From assembly GCA_017474765.1 (NCBI GenBank), contig JAFVGW010000051.1, forward strand, positions 1 to 47,551: 47,551 nucleotides of DNA, read 5' to 3'. The notes below the pieces were generated by a model, which saw only the letters and a program-made list of their open reading frames with translations, did not search any database and was not told the origin of the DNA. The translations under genes were made by a program, and so were the position numbers. The stretch's first letter is position 1; each line of letters starts with the position of its first letter. This DNA comes from Salinivirgaceae bacterium. GTDB taxonomy: Bacteria; Bacteroidota; Bacteroidia; Bacteroidales; SZUA-534. Of this stretch, positions 10,480 to 18,463 are shown piece by piece.

Positions 10480-10640
10480 CCCCAACCCTTAGTGCCTAAC
10501 CCCTAGTGCCTAATGCCTAATTACCCAACACCTAACACCCAACACCCAACACCTAATCCCTAACCCTAGTGCCTAACCCCTAATGCCTAGTGCCTAGTGC
10601 CTAGTGCCTAATTATCACCTAACCCCAAGTGCCTAATCCC
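10480..10640. repeat. Degenerate short tandem repeats (CCTAACACC / CCTAGTGCC family)
   Basis: About 160 bases are built almost entirely from 7-10-base units such as CCCAACACCTAACA, CCTAGTG and CCCTAA. The tract runs from the terminator of the preceding gene into the 3' end of the protease fragment on the opposite strand. A second small tract of the same family (complementary strand) lies at 28861-28883. Confidence 0.75.
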
Positions 10641-11405
10641 CAATCTATACTCCTTCCGTCCGTTGCTGTCAGTAACGCAGACAATGTGTATTCCCTTTTT
10701 CAACTTGCCGGCATCGATGGTGGCGGAGTTGCCGGAGGCTGCCGTTTGCATTTCGAGCACACCCGAAGCGCTGTAGATGCTGATATTGTCCATGTTGCTT
10801 GCGCTTTCAATGTATAGTGTTGATTCAAAGGTTGTTGGATAAACTTTGAGCCAGGGTGCGGCTGCATCATCGATTGTCACTTCAGTCTGTTTTTCAGCCA
10901 GATACATTTCAATGGCCTTGTCGGCGGCTTTGTTGAGTTCAAGAATGTTTTCGGCCGCCAGAATTGCAAATTTCAGGCAGATGGTGTCGTTTGGTTTCAG
11001 ATTCAGATTGTTGCATGTCAGCATTAGCGCCAGGTCGGTGTTGGTGCTGGTCGATGAGGGGCGGGCGGAGTTCATGGCCTCCCATTTCTGCTCGTTGTCG
11101 AAGCCCTCTTTTAAGTTGATGCTGTTGCTGTGCTGATTGTCGATTTCAAAAACGTAGGGCACGGCGTTTCCGCTGTCAAGCAGGCAGATGGCGCCATAAA
11201 GGCCAATATCGCCGGTGTTGTAGATATAGAGCATTTTACGCTCCGGGTCGTAGTCGGCGCAGTTTGTCAGGCTGTTCACAACGTCCCAGTCGAAATAAAG
11301 TCCGGCGCAGGCATTGTCGAACTCTTCGGTTCGCGAATTGATGATTTTGTAGTCGCAGACAAAGCCGGTTGGCAGGTTGCGGCTGTCGAAGACGAAGTCC
11401 TGCAC
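10608..11405 (-). CDS. C-terminal part of the interrupted subtilase, with T9SS sorting domain
   Basis: The frame is identical to that of the protease gene immediately upstream and stays open from its TGA (11562-11564) to the end at 10608, about 317 codons without another stop. The first ATG after the TGA is at 11405, giving 265 residues if re-initiated. The final ~80 residues look like a type IX secretion sorting domain: 'VYPTTFESTLYIES', then 'ISIYSASG', 'AGKLKKGIHIVCV' and 'GRKEYRLGI'. The preceding ~230 residues look like beta-rich extracellular spacer domains. Alone this fragment has neither signal peptide nor catalytic residues, so it is probably the detached half of one gene. Confidence 0.7.
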   Translation of the reverse strand: MQDFVFDSRNLPTGFVCDYKIINSRTEEFDNACAGLYFDWDVVNSLTNCADYDPERKMLYIYNTGDIGLYGAICLLDSGNAVPYVFEIDNQHSNSINLKEGFDNEQKWEAMNSARPSSTSTNTDLALMLTCNNLNLKPNDTICLKFAILAAENILELNKAADKAIEMYLAEKQTEVTIDDAAAPWLKVYPTTFESTLYIESASNMDNISIYSASGVLEMQTAASGNSATIDAGKLKKGIHIVCVTDSNGRKEYRLGIRHLGLGDN

Positions 11406-11561
11406 AACGCTTATCCCGCTTATTTCCTTTGGTTTGATTGTGGAGAGAATGTGGCTTGTGCCGCCGTTGGTTGTGATTGCCGGATTGCTGACGGCCGCAA
11501 ACTCGTTGTCGGTTTGGTAAGCGCTGGCTATTCTCGATTGGTCAAAAGCCAGAATAAGTGC

Positions 11562-11564
11562 TCA
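11562..11564 (-). other. In-frame TGA interrupting the subtilase
   Basis: On the minus strand the context is GTC AGC GAC TGA GCA CTT ATT. Downstream codons in the same frame read A-L-I-L-A-F-D-Q and continue for over 300 codons. A single substitution (for example CGA or TGG to TGA) or a sequencing error would explain it. TGA is an ordinary stop elsewhere in this window (htpG, DUF2795-like). Confidence 0.8.
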
Positions 11565-13298
11565 GTCGCTGACTATATTATAGCAGTTCTGATAGATGAA
11601 TCCGTTGCCCCATTGAGCGTCGTAGTTGTAGATTCCGATTTTTCCGTTGTCGGCGACAGAGGTTTGCATCTGGCCCCATTCCATGTCTTTAAATGTCGGA
11701 TTGACAATGAGTTCGGCATTCTGCCATGCCGAATAGCCGTCGGCTTCAAATTGGAAACGGAAAACCACAAGTCGGTTCTCGGAAATGGTGTCGGACAAAG
11801 TGGCAGTAAAAAGCAGGTTGCTGATGTCGCACATAGGCCCAACGGAATCGGTTTGCCAGACGCCGTTGCCAATGGTTGCGCTGCCATCGGGCGATTCGAG
11901 CCTGATGGTGACATTGCGGGCTGTTTGCAGATGGTTCCGCACATCGATGCCAACTGATATTTTCGCTCCCGGCGCAAAATTTCCGCCCTCGGCCGTGAAT
12001 TTGCAGTTGGTTATCCGCAGCGACGGCGAAGTGCTGTCGGTCAACGCTTTCAGAATGTTGATGCGGCCCGAGCCCAGCAGTCCGGCATAAGGCTGATTTT
12101 CGGGAATGGTGTCGATGTTGTCGGCCGTAACGCGCAGCAATTCACCAATTTGAGTGGCAGTCATCTCTTTGCGTACAGCCCACACAAGAGCGGCGGCGCC
12201 GGCCACCAGCGGAGCCGAAAACGAGGTGCCGTTGGCGTATTGGTATTTATCGCCGTACCATGTCGTGTAGTTGCTTTGTCCAGGTGCCGACAAGTCGATG
12301 CGGCTGTTGTAGGTTGAGTTGCTCCACTTCACATCGGCCGAGTCTGTGCCCGCAACGCTAATCACTCCGTCGCACGAGGCGGGGTAGTAGCGCACATTTG
12401 TTCCTGTGTTTCCTGCAGCGCCAATAATCAGACAGCCACGGCTTTGCGCGTATTTAACCACATCGTCGCAAAGCAGATTCTTCGACGGGCTTCCCCATGA
12501 GCAGTTGATTATTTTGCAACCGTGGTCGGCGGCATAAACAATGCCCTCGTAGCAGGCAGTCAGAGAGCCTTTCTCATCGTCGGCCACCTTGATGGGCAGA
12601 AATTTCGTGTTGTATCCCGCGCCGGCCACACCAATGCCATTGTTGGTTACGGCGGCGGCAATTCCCGCCACAGCCGTCCCGTGGTGGCTGACCGAACTGA
12701 CGGGGTTGTTGTCGTTGCAGGCCAGGTCCCAGCCGCGGTAGTTGTCAATGTAGCCGTCCTTGTCGTCGTCAATGCCGTTGATTGGGTCGGCGTAGTTTAT
12801 TTTTATGTTGTCGGCCAGGTCGGTGTGATAGATGTCAACGCCAGTGTCGATGATTCCGATGACGATGTTGGTGTCGCCGTGAGTCAGTTCAAAGGCCTCG
12901 AGAGCGTGCGTTATCTCAAGAAAATACTGCGAGGCAAGTGATGGATCGTTGGGCGATTCAAGCAGTTCGGGAATCCAGTAAGGCTGCGCGTATTCAACGT
13001 TTTCGCTTTGCGCCAGTTTGCGCGCCATCTCCGTCGGATGGGCGTCGCCATCGTATTCAATGCGGAAAATTCTGCTCAATTCAGCCGACGGGCTGTCGGT
13101 TTTTCTTACGCTGAACACCCGCGAGTTTTTCCTCACATGAGTATTACATAAATATTCAAATTCGGCATCTCGGTCGGGTGCGGCTTTCGTGTTTTTGTAT
13201 TTCACAATCACCGTATTTGGCACACACTGAGCCTTTTGCGCCAGCAGTTGCGCCCCTGGCAGCATCAAGCAGAAAAGAATTGCGGCAAGCCGTTTCAT
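11562..13298 (-). CDS. Subtilisin-like serine peptidase (S8), truncated by an in-frame stop
   Basis: This 578-residue protein has a signal peptide (about residues 1-20, MKRLAAILFCLMLPGAQLLA), a prodomain (about 25-110; 'VPNTVIVKYK') and an S8 catalytic domain. The triad is visible: Asp151 in 'IIDTGVD', His206 in 'HHGTAVAG' and Ser359 in 'NGTSFSAP', with oxyanion-hole Asn297 in 'GAAGNTG'. Beta-rich sequence follows from about residue 410. It ends at a TGA (11562-11564), yet the same frame continues downstream into a T9SS sorting domain. The intact ancestor would be about 896 residues and cell-surface or secreted. As read, the product would reach the periplasm but lack the T9SS export signal. 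Antisense open frames over this gene are shadows. Confidence 0.88.
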   Translation of the reverse strand: MKRLAAILFCLMLPGAQLLAQKAQCVPNTVIVKYKNTKAAPDRDAEFEYLCNTHVRKNSRVFSVRKTDSPSAELSRIFRIEYDGDAHPTEMARKLAQSENVEYAQPYWIPELLESPNDPSLASQYFLEITHALEAFELTHGDTNIVIGIIDTGVDIYHTDLADNIKINYADPINGIDDDKDGYIDNYRGWDLACNDNNPVSSVSHHGTAVAGIAAAVTNNGIGVAGAGYNTKFLPIKVADDEKGSLTACYEGIVYAADHGCKIINCSWGSPSKNLLCDDVVKYAQSRGCLIIGAAGNTGTNVRYYPASCDGVISVAGTDSADVKWSNSTYNSRIDLSAPGQSNYTTWYGDKYQYANGTSFSAPLVAGAAALVWAVRKEMTATQIGELLRVTADNIDTIPENQPYAGLLGSGRINILKALTDSTSPSLRITNCKFTAEGGNFAPGAKISVGIDVRNHLQTARNVTIRLESPDGSATIGNGVWQTDSVGPMCDISNLLFTATLSDTISENRLVVFRFQFEADGYSAWQNAELIVNPTFKDMEWGQMQTSVADNGKIGIYNYDAQWGNGFIYQNCYNIVSD

Positions 13299-13420
13299 AT
13301 TTGTACAAGTTTAGAATCCAACTTCAGATTGCAAGGTATTAAAACAATTGCAAATGAGTCACCGCTGAGGGCAAACTGCACTTTTTTGTTGATTAAAGTT
13401 GATTTTCGTTGGTTAGATGA

Positions 13421-13449
13421 TTGTTTTTATTGTAATTGCTTTATATTTG
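13421..13449 (+). promoter_or_regulatory. Bacteroidetes-type promoter of the LytTR regulator
   Basis: A perfect -7 box TATATTTG lies at 13442-13449, with TTG (13421-13423) 18 bases upstream as the -33 element. The predicted start of transcription is about 20 bases before the ATG at 13475. Confidence 0.65.
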
Positions 13450-13474
13450 TGTGACTAAAAATAAAAATAATTGC

Positions 13475-14185
13475 ATGAACTGTATAATTATTGACGACGA
13501 TTTACTGAGCCGAAAAGTGCTTGAAGGATTGGTTGAAAAGGTTGATTCATTGAACCTTGTGGGCTCGTATGAAGGGCCGGTTGAGGCATTCAAAGCCTTT
13601 GACCTCCCCGACCCAATTGATTTGATTTTCCTTGATATGGAGATGCCCGAGATGAACGGACTTGATTTCATCAACACTCTCGACGAGCCTCCGATGATTA
13701 TAATTGTCTCAGGACAAGAGAAATACGCCATCGAATCGTATGAGTATGATGTTGTTGACTATCTGCTCAAACCTGTCGCTCTGCAGCGTTTCTTCAAGGC
13801 TGTGAACAAGGCGCAGGCTCATTATCAGGAGCGCGACAGCGTTTCGAAGTATCCCGATGAAATCTTCATCAAGAAGAAAAACGCCACTTTGGTGCGCATC
13901 CGCTACGACGATATTCTTTGGGTTGAGGCTCTTGAAAACTACGTGACGGTGAACACCTTCAACGACAAGTTCACAATCCACTGCACAATGAAGACCATCG
14001 AAAACAAATTGTCGATGTCGAAATTCAAGCGCGTGCATCGTTCTTATATAGTTAATATCAGCCAGATAGACTATATTGAGGAAGGCAACGTGGTGGTGCG
14101 CACTGAGTCGGGGCCGAAGGTGATTCCAATCGGCAAGTCGTATCGCGACTTGCTCATGGACGATTTGAACATGATTTCGAAATAA
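13475..14185 (+). CDS. LytTR-family response regulator
   Basis: This 236-residue two-domain regulator has an N-terminal receiver domain (about 1-120) with the acidic pocket 'IIIDDD', phospho-acceptor Asp54 in 'IFLDMEMPEMNG' and the late-strand Lys in 'YLLKPV'. A C-terminal LytTR DNA-binding domain (about 135-232) carries 'DILWVEALENYVTV' and 'FKRVHRSYIVN'. I chose ATG 13475 because receiver domains begin just there (MNCIIIDDD) and a good promoter ends 25 bases earlier; a longer frame from 13436 would include the -7 box. No cognate histidine kinase is in the window, so its partner lies elsewhere. It would bind DNA as a cytoplasmic transcription factor. A terminator follows directly, so it is a single-gene unit. 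Confidence 0.93.
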   Translation: MNCIIIDDDLLSRKVLEGLVEKVDSLNLVGSYEGPVEAFKAFDLPDPIDLIFLDMEMPEMNGLDFINTLDEPPMIIIVSGQEKYAIESYEYDVVDYLLKPVALQRFFKAVNKAQAHYQERDSVSKYPDEIFIKKKNATLVRIRYDDILWVEALENYVTVNTFNDKFTIHCTMKTIENKLSMSKFKRVHRSYIVNISQIDYIEEGNVVVRTESGPKVIPIGKSYRDLLMDDLNMISK

Positions 14186-14198
14186 GACGCCAAACTAA

Positions 14199-14227
14199 AA
14201 AAAAGCCTGCTTGTGTAGGCTTTTTTT
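14199..14227 (+). terminator. Terminator after the LytTR regulator
   Basis: AAAAAAGCCT and AGGCTTTTTT form a stem around a short GCTTGTGT loop, followed by a T run ending at 14227, starting only 14 bases past the stop codon. Confidence 0.85.
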
Positions 14228-14281
14228 GTGCAATGTTTGCAGGCGTTTTGCGTTATGATTGTGCAATTATAAAATCAGAAG

Positions 14282-15157
14282 ATGCGTCGGTTTGGGGTTA
14301 TCGTTTTTCTTTTTGCGTCGGCAGTTGTGGCACGGGCGTCGGCAGTTGCTGACAGCACATTTTTCAGGCTTGAGGCACAAATGGTTGATGTGGCTGCGGA
14401 GTTGGCGGCCACCCGTTATAAAGACGCCCTGCAGGATTCGCTTGAGGCGAAGTTGGGCGCAATGCTCGGCTCTGCCTTGAAAATGGAAAAATCGTTCGAA
14501 TACCCCTTCGACAGCCTTAAAGCCAGCGTCAGCATTGTGACTTCCAACGACGGCCGCCTGCGCATTTTCACCTGGTTTTCGGTGGGCGATGCGGGCAACT
14601 ATCACTATTCGGGTTTCATCCAGTACAACGACAAGTCGGCTCACCAGGTGCGTCTTTTCGAACTGAACGATTGCAGCGATAAGATGGAAAATATTGACAA
14701 CCTGACTCTTACGCCGCAGAATTGGTTTGGCATGATGTATTATGGCATTGTTGATGTCAAGTGCCGCGACGGAGTGGTTTACACCTTGCTCGGGTGGGAC
14801 GGATGCGGGTTATACACCACTAAAAAGGCCATTGAGCCGCTCACATTCAACGACAAAGGCCAGCCTCGGTTTGGAAAAATGATGGTGAAAGTGGGGCGGA
14901 AGAAGAGCAAACGCCTTGTGTTTGAGTATAATAAGCGCGCCACGATGATGATTCAGTACGACAGCCAACTCGATATGATTGTGATGGACCATCTCAGCGT
15001 CTTGGGCGAACAGGATACTGACAATCCGATGTTTTTCAGCCCCGACATGTCGTACGACGGAATGAAATTTGAGGATGACATGTGGATTTACGTCCCGAAA
15101 ATCGAATATAAGCGGCCCAAACCGAAAAAAAACGGGGCGGCAAAGTCGAAGAATTAG
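14282..15157 (+). CDS. Exported protein of unknown function
   Basis: This 291-residue protein has a cleavable signal peptide (MRRFGVIVFLFASAVVARAS). The mature part contains conserved-looking aromatic motifs 'FTWFSVGDAGNYHYSGF', 'NWFGMMYYGI' and 'LLGWDGCG', and a lysine-rich C-terminal tail (KRPKPKKNGAAKSKN). I recall similar proteins in other Bacteroidales but no named function. There is no lipobox and no further membrane segment, so a periplasmic location is likely. It is the first gene after a terminator, and a TSCPD protein and a transporter follow on the same strand at short spacing, possibly as one transcript. Confidence 0.8.
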   Translation: MRRFGVIVFLFASAVVARASAVADSTFFRLEAQMVDVAAELAATRYKDALQDSLEAKLGAMLGSALKMEKSFEYPFDSLKASVSIVTSNDGRLRIFTWFSVGDAGNYHYSGFIQYNDKSAHQVRLFELNDCSDKMENIDNLTLTPQNWFGMMYYGIVDVKCRDGVVYTLLGWDGCGLYTTKKAIEPLTFNDKGQPRFGKMMVKVGRKKSKRLVFEYNKRATMMIQYDSQLDMIVMDHLSVLGEQDTDNPMFFSPDMSYDGMKFEDDMWIYVPKIEYKRPKPKKNGAAKSKN

Positions 15158-15212
15158 TTTTTTCGCTGACATTTGCCAGCGATTTGTCTGTTGATGAAAT
15201 AATTGAATACTA

Positions 15213-15479
15213 ATGAAATACCGTTACCAAACCGTTGGCACTTGCAGCCAGCAGATTGATTTTGAGATTGACGACAACAATGTTTTGAGCAACGTGCAGT
15301 TCTACGGCGGCTGCAACGGCAACCTGAAGGGCATCGGTCGTCTGGTTGAGGGAATGCCTGTGGCCGATGTTATCAGCCGACTTGAGGGCATTCAGTGTGG
15401 AATGAAAAGCACCTCGTGTCCCGACCAACTGGCCACAGCGCTAAAGAAAGTGATGGCAAAACGCAACGCAAACGGCTGA
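15213..15479 (+). CDS. TSCPD domain protein (TIGR03905-like)
   Basis: This 88-residue protein contains a TSCPD-type domain: 'GTCSQQIDFEIDDN', 'NVQFYGGCNGNLKGI' and the family signature 'STSCPDQLATAL' near the C-terminus, with cysteines at about residues 11, 34, 62 and 69. The domain is related to the C-terminal region of some ribonucleotide reductases, where it may bind metal or nucleic acid. Stand-alone members have no assigned function. The start at 15213 is the only ATG that keeps the whole domain. Only 11 bases separate its stop from the transporter that follows. Confidence 0.85.
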   Translation: MKYRYQTVGTCSQQIDFEIDDNNVLSNVQFYGGCNGNLKGIGRLVEGMPVADVISRLEGIQCGMKSTSCPDQLATALKKVMAKRNANG

Positions 15480-15490
15480 TTACAAGTGCT

Positions 15491-16405
15491 ATGGATACAC
15501 CGATGAGCAAAAACAGATTCCTGCTGTTCAATCTGCTCGCCTTTGCCATTGTCTGCGTATGGGGTACAACTTTTGTGTCGAGCAAGGTGCTTATTATCAA
15601 CGGTTTGCGTCCAATCGACGCTTTTTTCTACCGCTTTCTGATAGCCTATATCTGCATTTGGGCAATTGCGCCGCGTAAGTTGTTCTGCGACAGCCTGAAA
15701 GATGAGTTGCTGGCAGTTGCGCTGGGTGTTACGGGCGGCTCGGCATATTTTATGGCCGAGAACACTGCATTGCAGATTTCAACCGTCACCAACGTGTCGC
15801 TAATTGTTTGTACTACACCAATTCTGACTGCATTGCTTTTGAGCATAGGCAACCGCGACGAGCGGATGAACCGTCGGCAGATAATCGGTTCTCTGGTGGC
15901 GTTTGCAGGAATGGTGCTTGTGGTTCTGAATGGCAAATTTGCGCTGAAACTATCGCCCGTGGGCGATTTGCTTGCATTTGTGGCCGCATGGGCATGGGCA
16001 TTCTACTCACTCATTACCAAATTGTTAGCACCAAAATACAGCAATCTGTTCATAATCCGTAAGGTGTTTTTCTACGGCTTGCTCACATTGGTGCCAGTGC
16101 TGTTTTTTTCTGGTCTGACTACCGACATTGCCATTTTCCGCAAGCCTGCAGTTTGGCTGAATCTGCTTTTTCTCGGCCTTGTGGCCTCATTGGTCTGCTA
16201 TGTGCTTTGGAACCTTGTGATGAAGCGCATTGGGGTGGTAAAGGCATCTAACTATATATATTTCAATCCAGTTGTGGCCATAATCACCGCCTCAATCGTC
16301 ATCGGCGAACGCATCACGCCCTTTGCAATGTTAGGCACGGCCATGATTCTGATTGGAATGTATCAGGTGGAGAATGTTAATAGTGGTTTACATACTGATA
16401 TTTAA
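15491..16405 (+). CDS. EamA/DMT-family transporter
   Basis: This 304-residue polytopic membrane protein has about ten hydrophobic segments in two five-helix halves. EamA hallmarks include 'CVWGTTFVSSKVLI' in the first helix, 'TALLLSIG' and 'ITASIVIGERITPFAMLGTAMILIG' in the last two. Members of this superfamily export or import small metabolites such as amino acids or nucleotide-sugar-type compounds, but the substrate cannot be read from sequence. ATG 15491 (MDTPMSKNRF) is preferred over an upstream frame start at 15395, which overlaps the TSCPD gene and adds a polar, poor N-terminus. The ATG at 15503 is an alternative. Confidence 0.9.
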   Translation: MDTPMSKNRFLLFNLLAFAIVCVWGTTFVSSKVLIINGLRPIDAFFYRFLIAYICIWAIAPRKLFCDSLKDELLAVALGVTGGSAYFMAENTALQISTVTNVSLIVCTTPILTALLLSIGNRDERMNRRQIIGSLVAFAGMVLVVLNGKFALKLSPVGDLLAFVAAWAWAFYSLITKLLAPKYSNLFIIRKVFFYGLLTLVPVLFFSGLTTDIAIFRKPAVWLNLLFLGLVASLVCYVLWNLVMKRIGVVKASNYIYFNPVVAIITASIVIGERITPFAMLGTAMILIGMYQVENVNSGLHTDI

Positions 16406-16518
16406 AATATTATAGGTTGTCTCTTGATGTCAGATGATTCTCATATTATACATATAATTCTTAAATCAACTTTCATAAGTATGAGATTCGATTTAAAAAT
16501 GATATTTTTACAAAAAAT

Positions 16519-16524
16519 AGGAGG
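16519..16524 (+). promoter_or_regulatory. Unusually strong Shine-Dalgarno sequence
   Basis: AGGAGG lies 8 bases before the ATG at 16533. Nearly every other gene here starts after an A-rich leader without an SD, as usual in Bacteroidetes, so this site stands out and supports the chosen start. Confidence 0.75.
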
Positions 16525-16532
16525 ATTATTTC

Positions 16533-17120
16533 ATGGGAATATCAGCAAAAATCTCCGACCGCGTTTGGAGAACTTTGGCAGATTCTGAATTTACGAATAA
16601 CTCTGCTGCGTTAAAACAGTTTGACGGATTAACTTTCTGTCGTTCTGGCAGTCAAATTCCAGATGATGAAGACAATGTTAAAGACTACCAACCTGAATTC
16701 TGTCAAAAATGGCCATATAACAGTTTTATGGAAGATGAAGTTTTTGTAAAGGAACTAAACGCAGATTTGTTGGGGTGGCCAGGATTAGTAAATGATGTAG
16801 TTGAAGGTCTTGTAGAACAAGTTTTATATGATGTTACAATGCCAGTTGTAGGAAACCTTATAGGCTCTCTTTTTGGACGACGGAAAAGGAGAGAAAAAAA
16901 GGGAGAAAAACATCATAATTTGCCCCCCGCAGGTTGTGGAGCGATTGCTGTATTGACATTATTATGGTATTATCGGAATTATCCAAGTGTACAAGACGAA
17001 TTTAAAGGTATTCAAAACATAAAAAAGAAATACCAAAACAAGGAACCAAGAGATTCAACACTTGAAGATATAATGAAGAAAATATGGAGAAAAGACCTTT
17101 TTGGAAAAGACATTACTTAG
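16533..17120 (+). CDS. Papain-like cysteine peptidase (C10/C39-like), N-terminal part, frame-split
   Basis: This 195-residue product carries 'LPPAGCGAIAVLTLLWYYRN' followed by YPS. That resembles the catalytic-Cys region of C10 peptidases (GCVAT-A...YH.YP), with Cys135 as the candidate nucleophile. 'WPYNSF' (about residues 60-65) resembles the conserved W..PYN element that precedes it in C10 enzymes. No signal peptide or C10 prodomain is visible, and a basic insert (GRRKRREKKGEK) lies between the two motifs. The catalytic His appears only in the next, overlapping frame (17084 onward), so a frameshift divides the peptidase. It begins a low-GC island and has a strong SD. The fold call is inference from two motifs; C39-type is the alternative. 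Confidence 0.6.
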   Translation: MGISAKISDRVWRTLADSEFTNNSAALKQFDGLTFCRSGSQIPDDEDNVKDYQPEFCQKWPYNSFMEDEVFVKELNADLLGWPGLVNDVVEGLVEQVLYDVTMPVVGNLIGSLFGRRKRREKKGEKHHNLPPAGCGAIAVLTLLWYYRNYPSVQDEFKGIQNIKKKYQNKEPRDSTLEDIMKKIWRKDLFGKDIT

Positions 17121-18397
17121 CATTTATCAGATTTAATAATTTGCCTTTTGTTGATAAAGTCGATAAACTAACATGGGGTGGTAATTCAAATGAACACATA
17201 TATAAAGCTATATTTGAAGCTGTTGTTCTGAACAGAACACCTGTAGCAGTCAGATTTCTAAAGCATTGGGCTGTTATCTGTGGTGTGGAGTTTAACTATT
17301 TAAAATTCTGTACATATGGCGGATATTTTGCTAATGCGATGAAAATTAGACTTAACACAGGTAATGATGATATATGGGAACCTTTGACTTTAGCAGATAT
17401 GGAAGAAAAGCAAGGAAGTAAATTGCTGGAATTTATAATTTGCAAACCTAATAAAATTGTTACATATCATAGATACGATGACACAGACTATGAAACCGCA
17501 ACCACAACGGACAAGAACTATGCTATTAAAAGAAGAAAGGAGTTTAATTCTTTAGTAGGCAACAACTATGAGCATGTGCCTTCGGAAACATGTAAATACA
17601 GAAGAGGAGAAGTGGTTTATGTTACAAGAAGAACAGAAGGCCTTTTAGTTTCTACAGAATTGGGTGTTGTGGTTTCTAATGGAACATGTAGACATAATGG
17701 CCTGGATTGTTATAAAGTTTCTTTTGCTTCTCAGGCATTATTAACAGAATTAGCTGAAGTAAATGCATTAATTGCAGCGCAGAGTCAATCTGGTAATTCG
17801 ACATCGACATTTGTATCTTATAAAGCAAATGAAGATTATAAAGGACGTGTGGTAAGGTCTTTAGACTGTTTTGCTTACGTATTGCCAGATGATATGCAAA
17901 AAGTTTTTTCTAATGACTTGGACTGCATTTTCTTCAGGGAGACAAATGGCATAAAGGCTAATGCCCAAGTTTACGTTAATAAATTTGCTGTGGGTCAATA
18001 CATTTATGATGAGCCTACACTTATTACCAAAAGTAACTTTTTAGGATTAGGCCCGGCTTATATTTCAAAAAAATATGCTGACACATCTTGTGATGTTTAT
18101 TTCCCTGACAAGAATAAAACATTCCATTCAGCAATTTGCCTTGGTGAAGATTACGTTATGAATTTCAACATTCCTGCAGGTTCTTCCATCTCCGCGCAAT
18201 TTACAGTAGGAGAGGAAGTTTATTATAAATTAAACGGGGAATATGTCAGGGCAAAAGTAACAAGCCTTAGTCCGTTTAATACAAATGCACCAGAGCGCTG
18301 GTACATCATCAATGTGGATACAGAAAGTGCTGCACGGCAAGTGACCGAGAAAGAAATCTATAAGATAGTTTGGAAGTATGATTATTCAAAATATTGA
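17084..18397 (+). CDS. Papain-like cysteine peptidase, C-terminal part with SH3-like tail
   Basis: This 437-residue frame overlaps the preceding one by 37 bases in another phase. Near its start 'NRTPVAVRFLKHWAVICGVE' (candidate catalytic His61) looks like the His strand of papain-like enzymes, and 'FCTYGGYF' follows. Joined to the upstream product, Cys and His would be roughly 110 residues apart. The remainder has two stretches resembling small beta-barrel/SH3-like modules, 'YRRGEVVYVTR' (about 175) and 'FTVGEEVYYKLNGEYVRAKV' (about 380). The ATG at 17084 is simply the first in this frame; a real product may depend on frameshifting, or the gene may be broken. Codon use is AT-rich, unlike the flanking genes. 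Confidence 0.55.
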   Translation: MEKRPFWKRHYLAFIRFNNLPFVDKVDKLTWGGNSNEHIYKAIFEAVVLNRTPVAVRFLKHWAVICGVEFNYLKFCTYGGYFANAMKIRLNTGNDDIWEPLTLADMEEKQGSKLLEFIICKPNKIVTYHRYDDTDYETATTTDKNYAIKRRKEFNSLVGNNYEHVPSETCKYRRGEVVYVTRRTEGLLVSTELGVVVSNGTCRHNGLDCYKVSFASQALLTELAEVNALIAAQSQSGNSTSTFVSYKANEDYKGRVVRSLDCFAYVLPDDMQKVFSNDLDCIFFRETNGIKANAQVYVNKFAVGQYIYDEPTLITKSNFLGLGPAYISKKYADTSCDVYFPDKNKTFHSAICLGEDYVMNFNIPAGSSISAQFTVGEEVYYKLNGEYVRAKVTSLSPFNTNAPERWYIINVDTESAARQVTEKEIYKIVWKYDYSKY

Positions 18398-18401
18398 TAT
18401 T

Positions 18402-18440
18402 CAAATGTCTGTGTTATGAATAAATAATGCGGACATTTTG
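18402..18440 (+). terminator. Hairpin after the split peptidase gene
   Basis: CAAATGTC (18402-18409) pairs with GACATTTTG (18432-18440) around a 22-base loop, followed by TGTTTT. It is a weak terminator candidate and could attenuate transcription into the lipoprotein gene. Confidence 0.4.
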
Positions 18441-18463
18441 TGTTTTATAATATTTTTATTGAA

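Noticed and set aside
10480..10640. Telomere-like CCCTAA repeats
   Set aside because: The units are irregular, embedded between bacterial genes with a terminator, and all surrounding genes are bacterial, so this is not a chromosome end or eukaryotic contamination.
11562..11564. TGA recoded as Trp or selenocysteine
   Set aside because: TGA serves as a normal stop for other genes here (htpG, DUF2795-like), and no SECIS-like hairpin lies just downstream.
11130..11957. A 275-codon plus-strand frame over the subtilase
   Set aside because: It has no domain or leader signal, and the minus-strand product has clear family motifs. It also crosses the site of the interrupting stop, which shows only that the opposite strand happens to be open.
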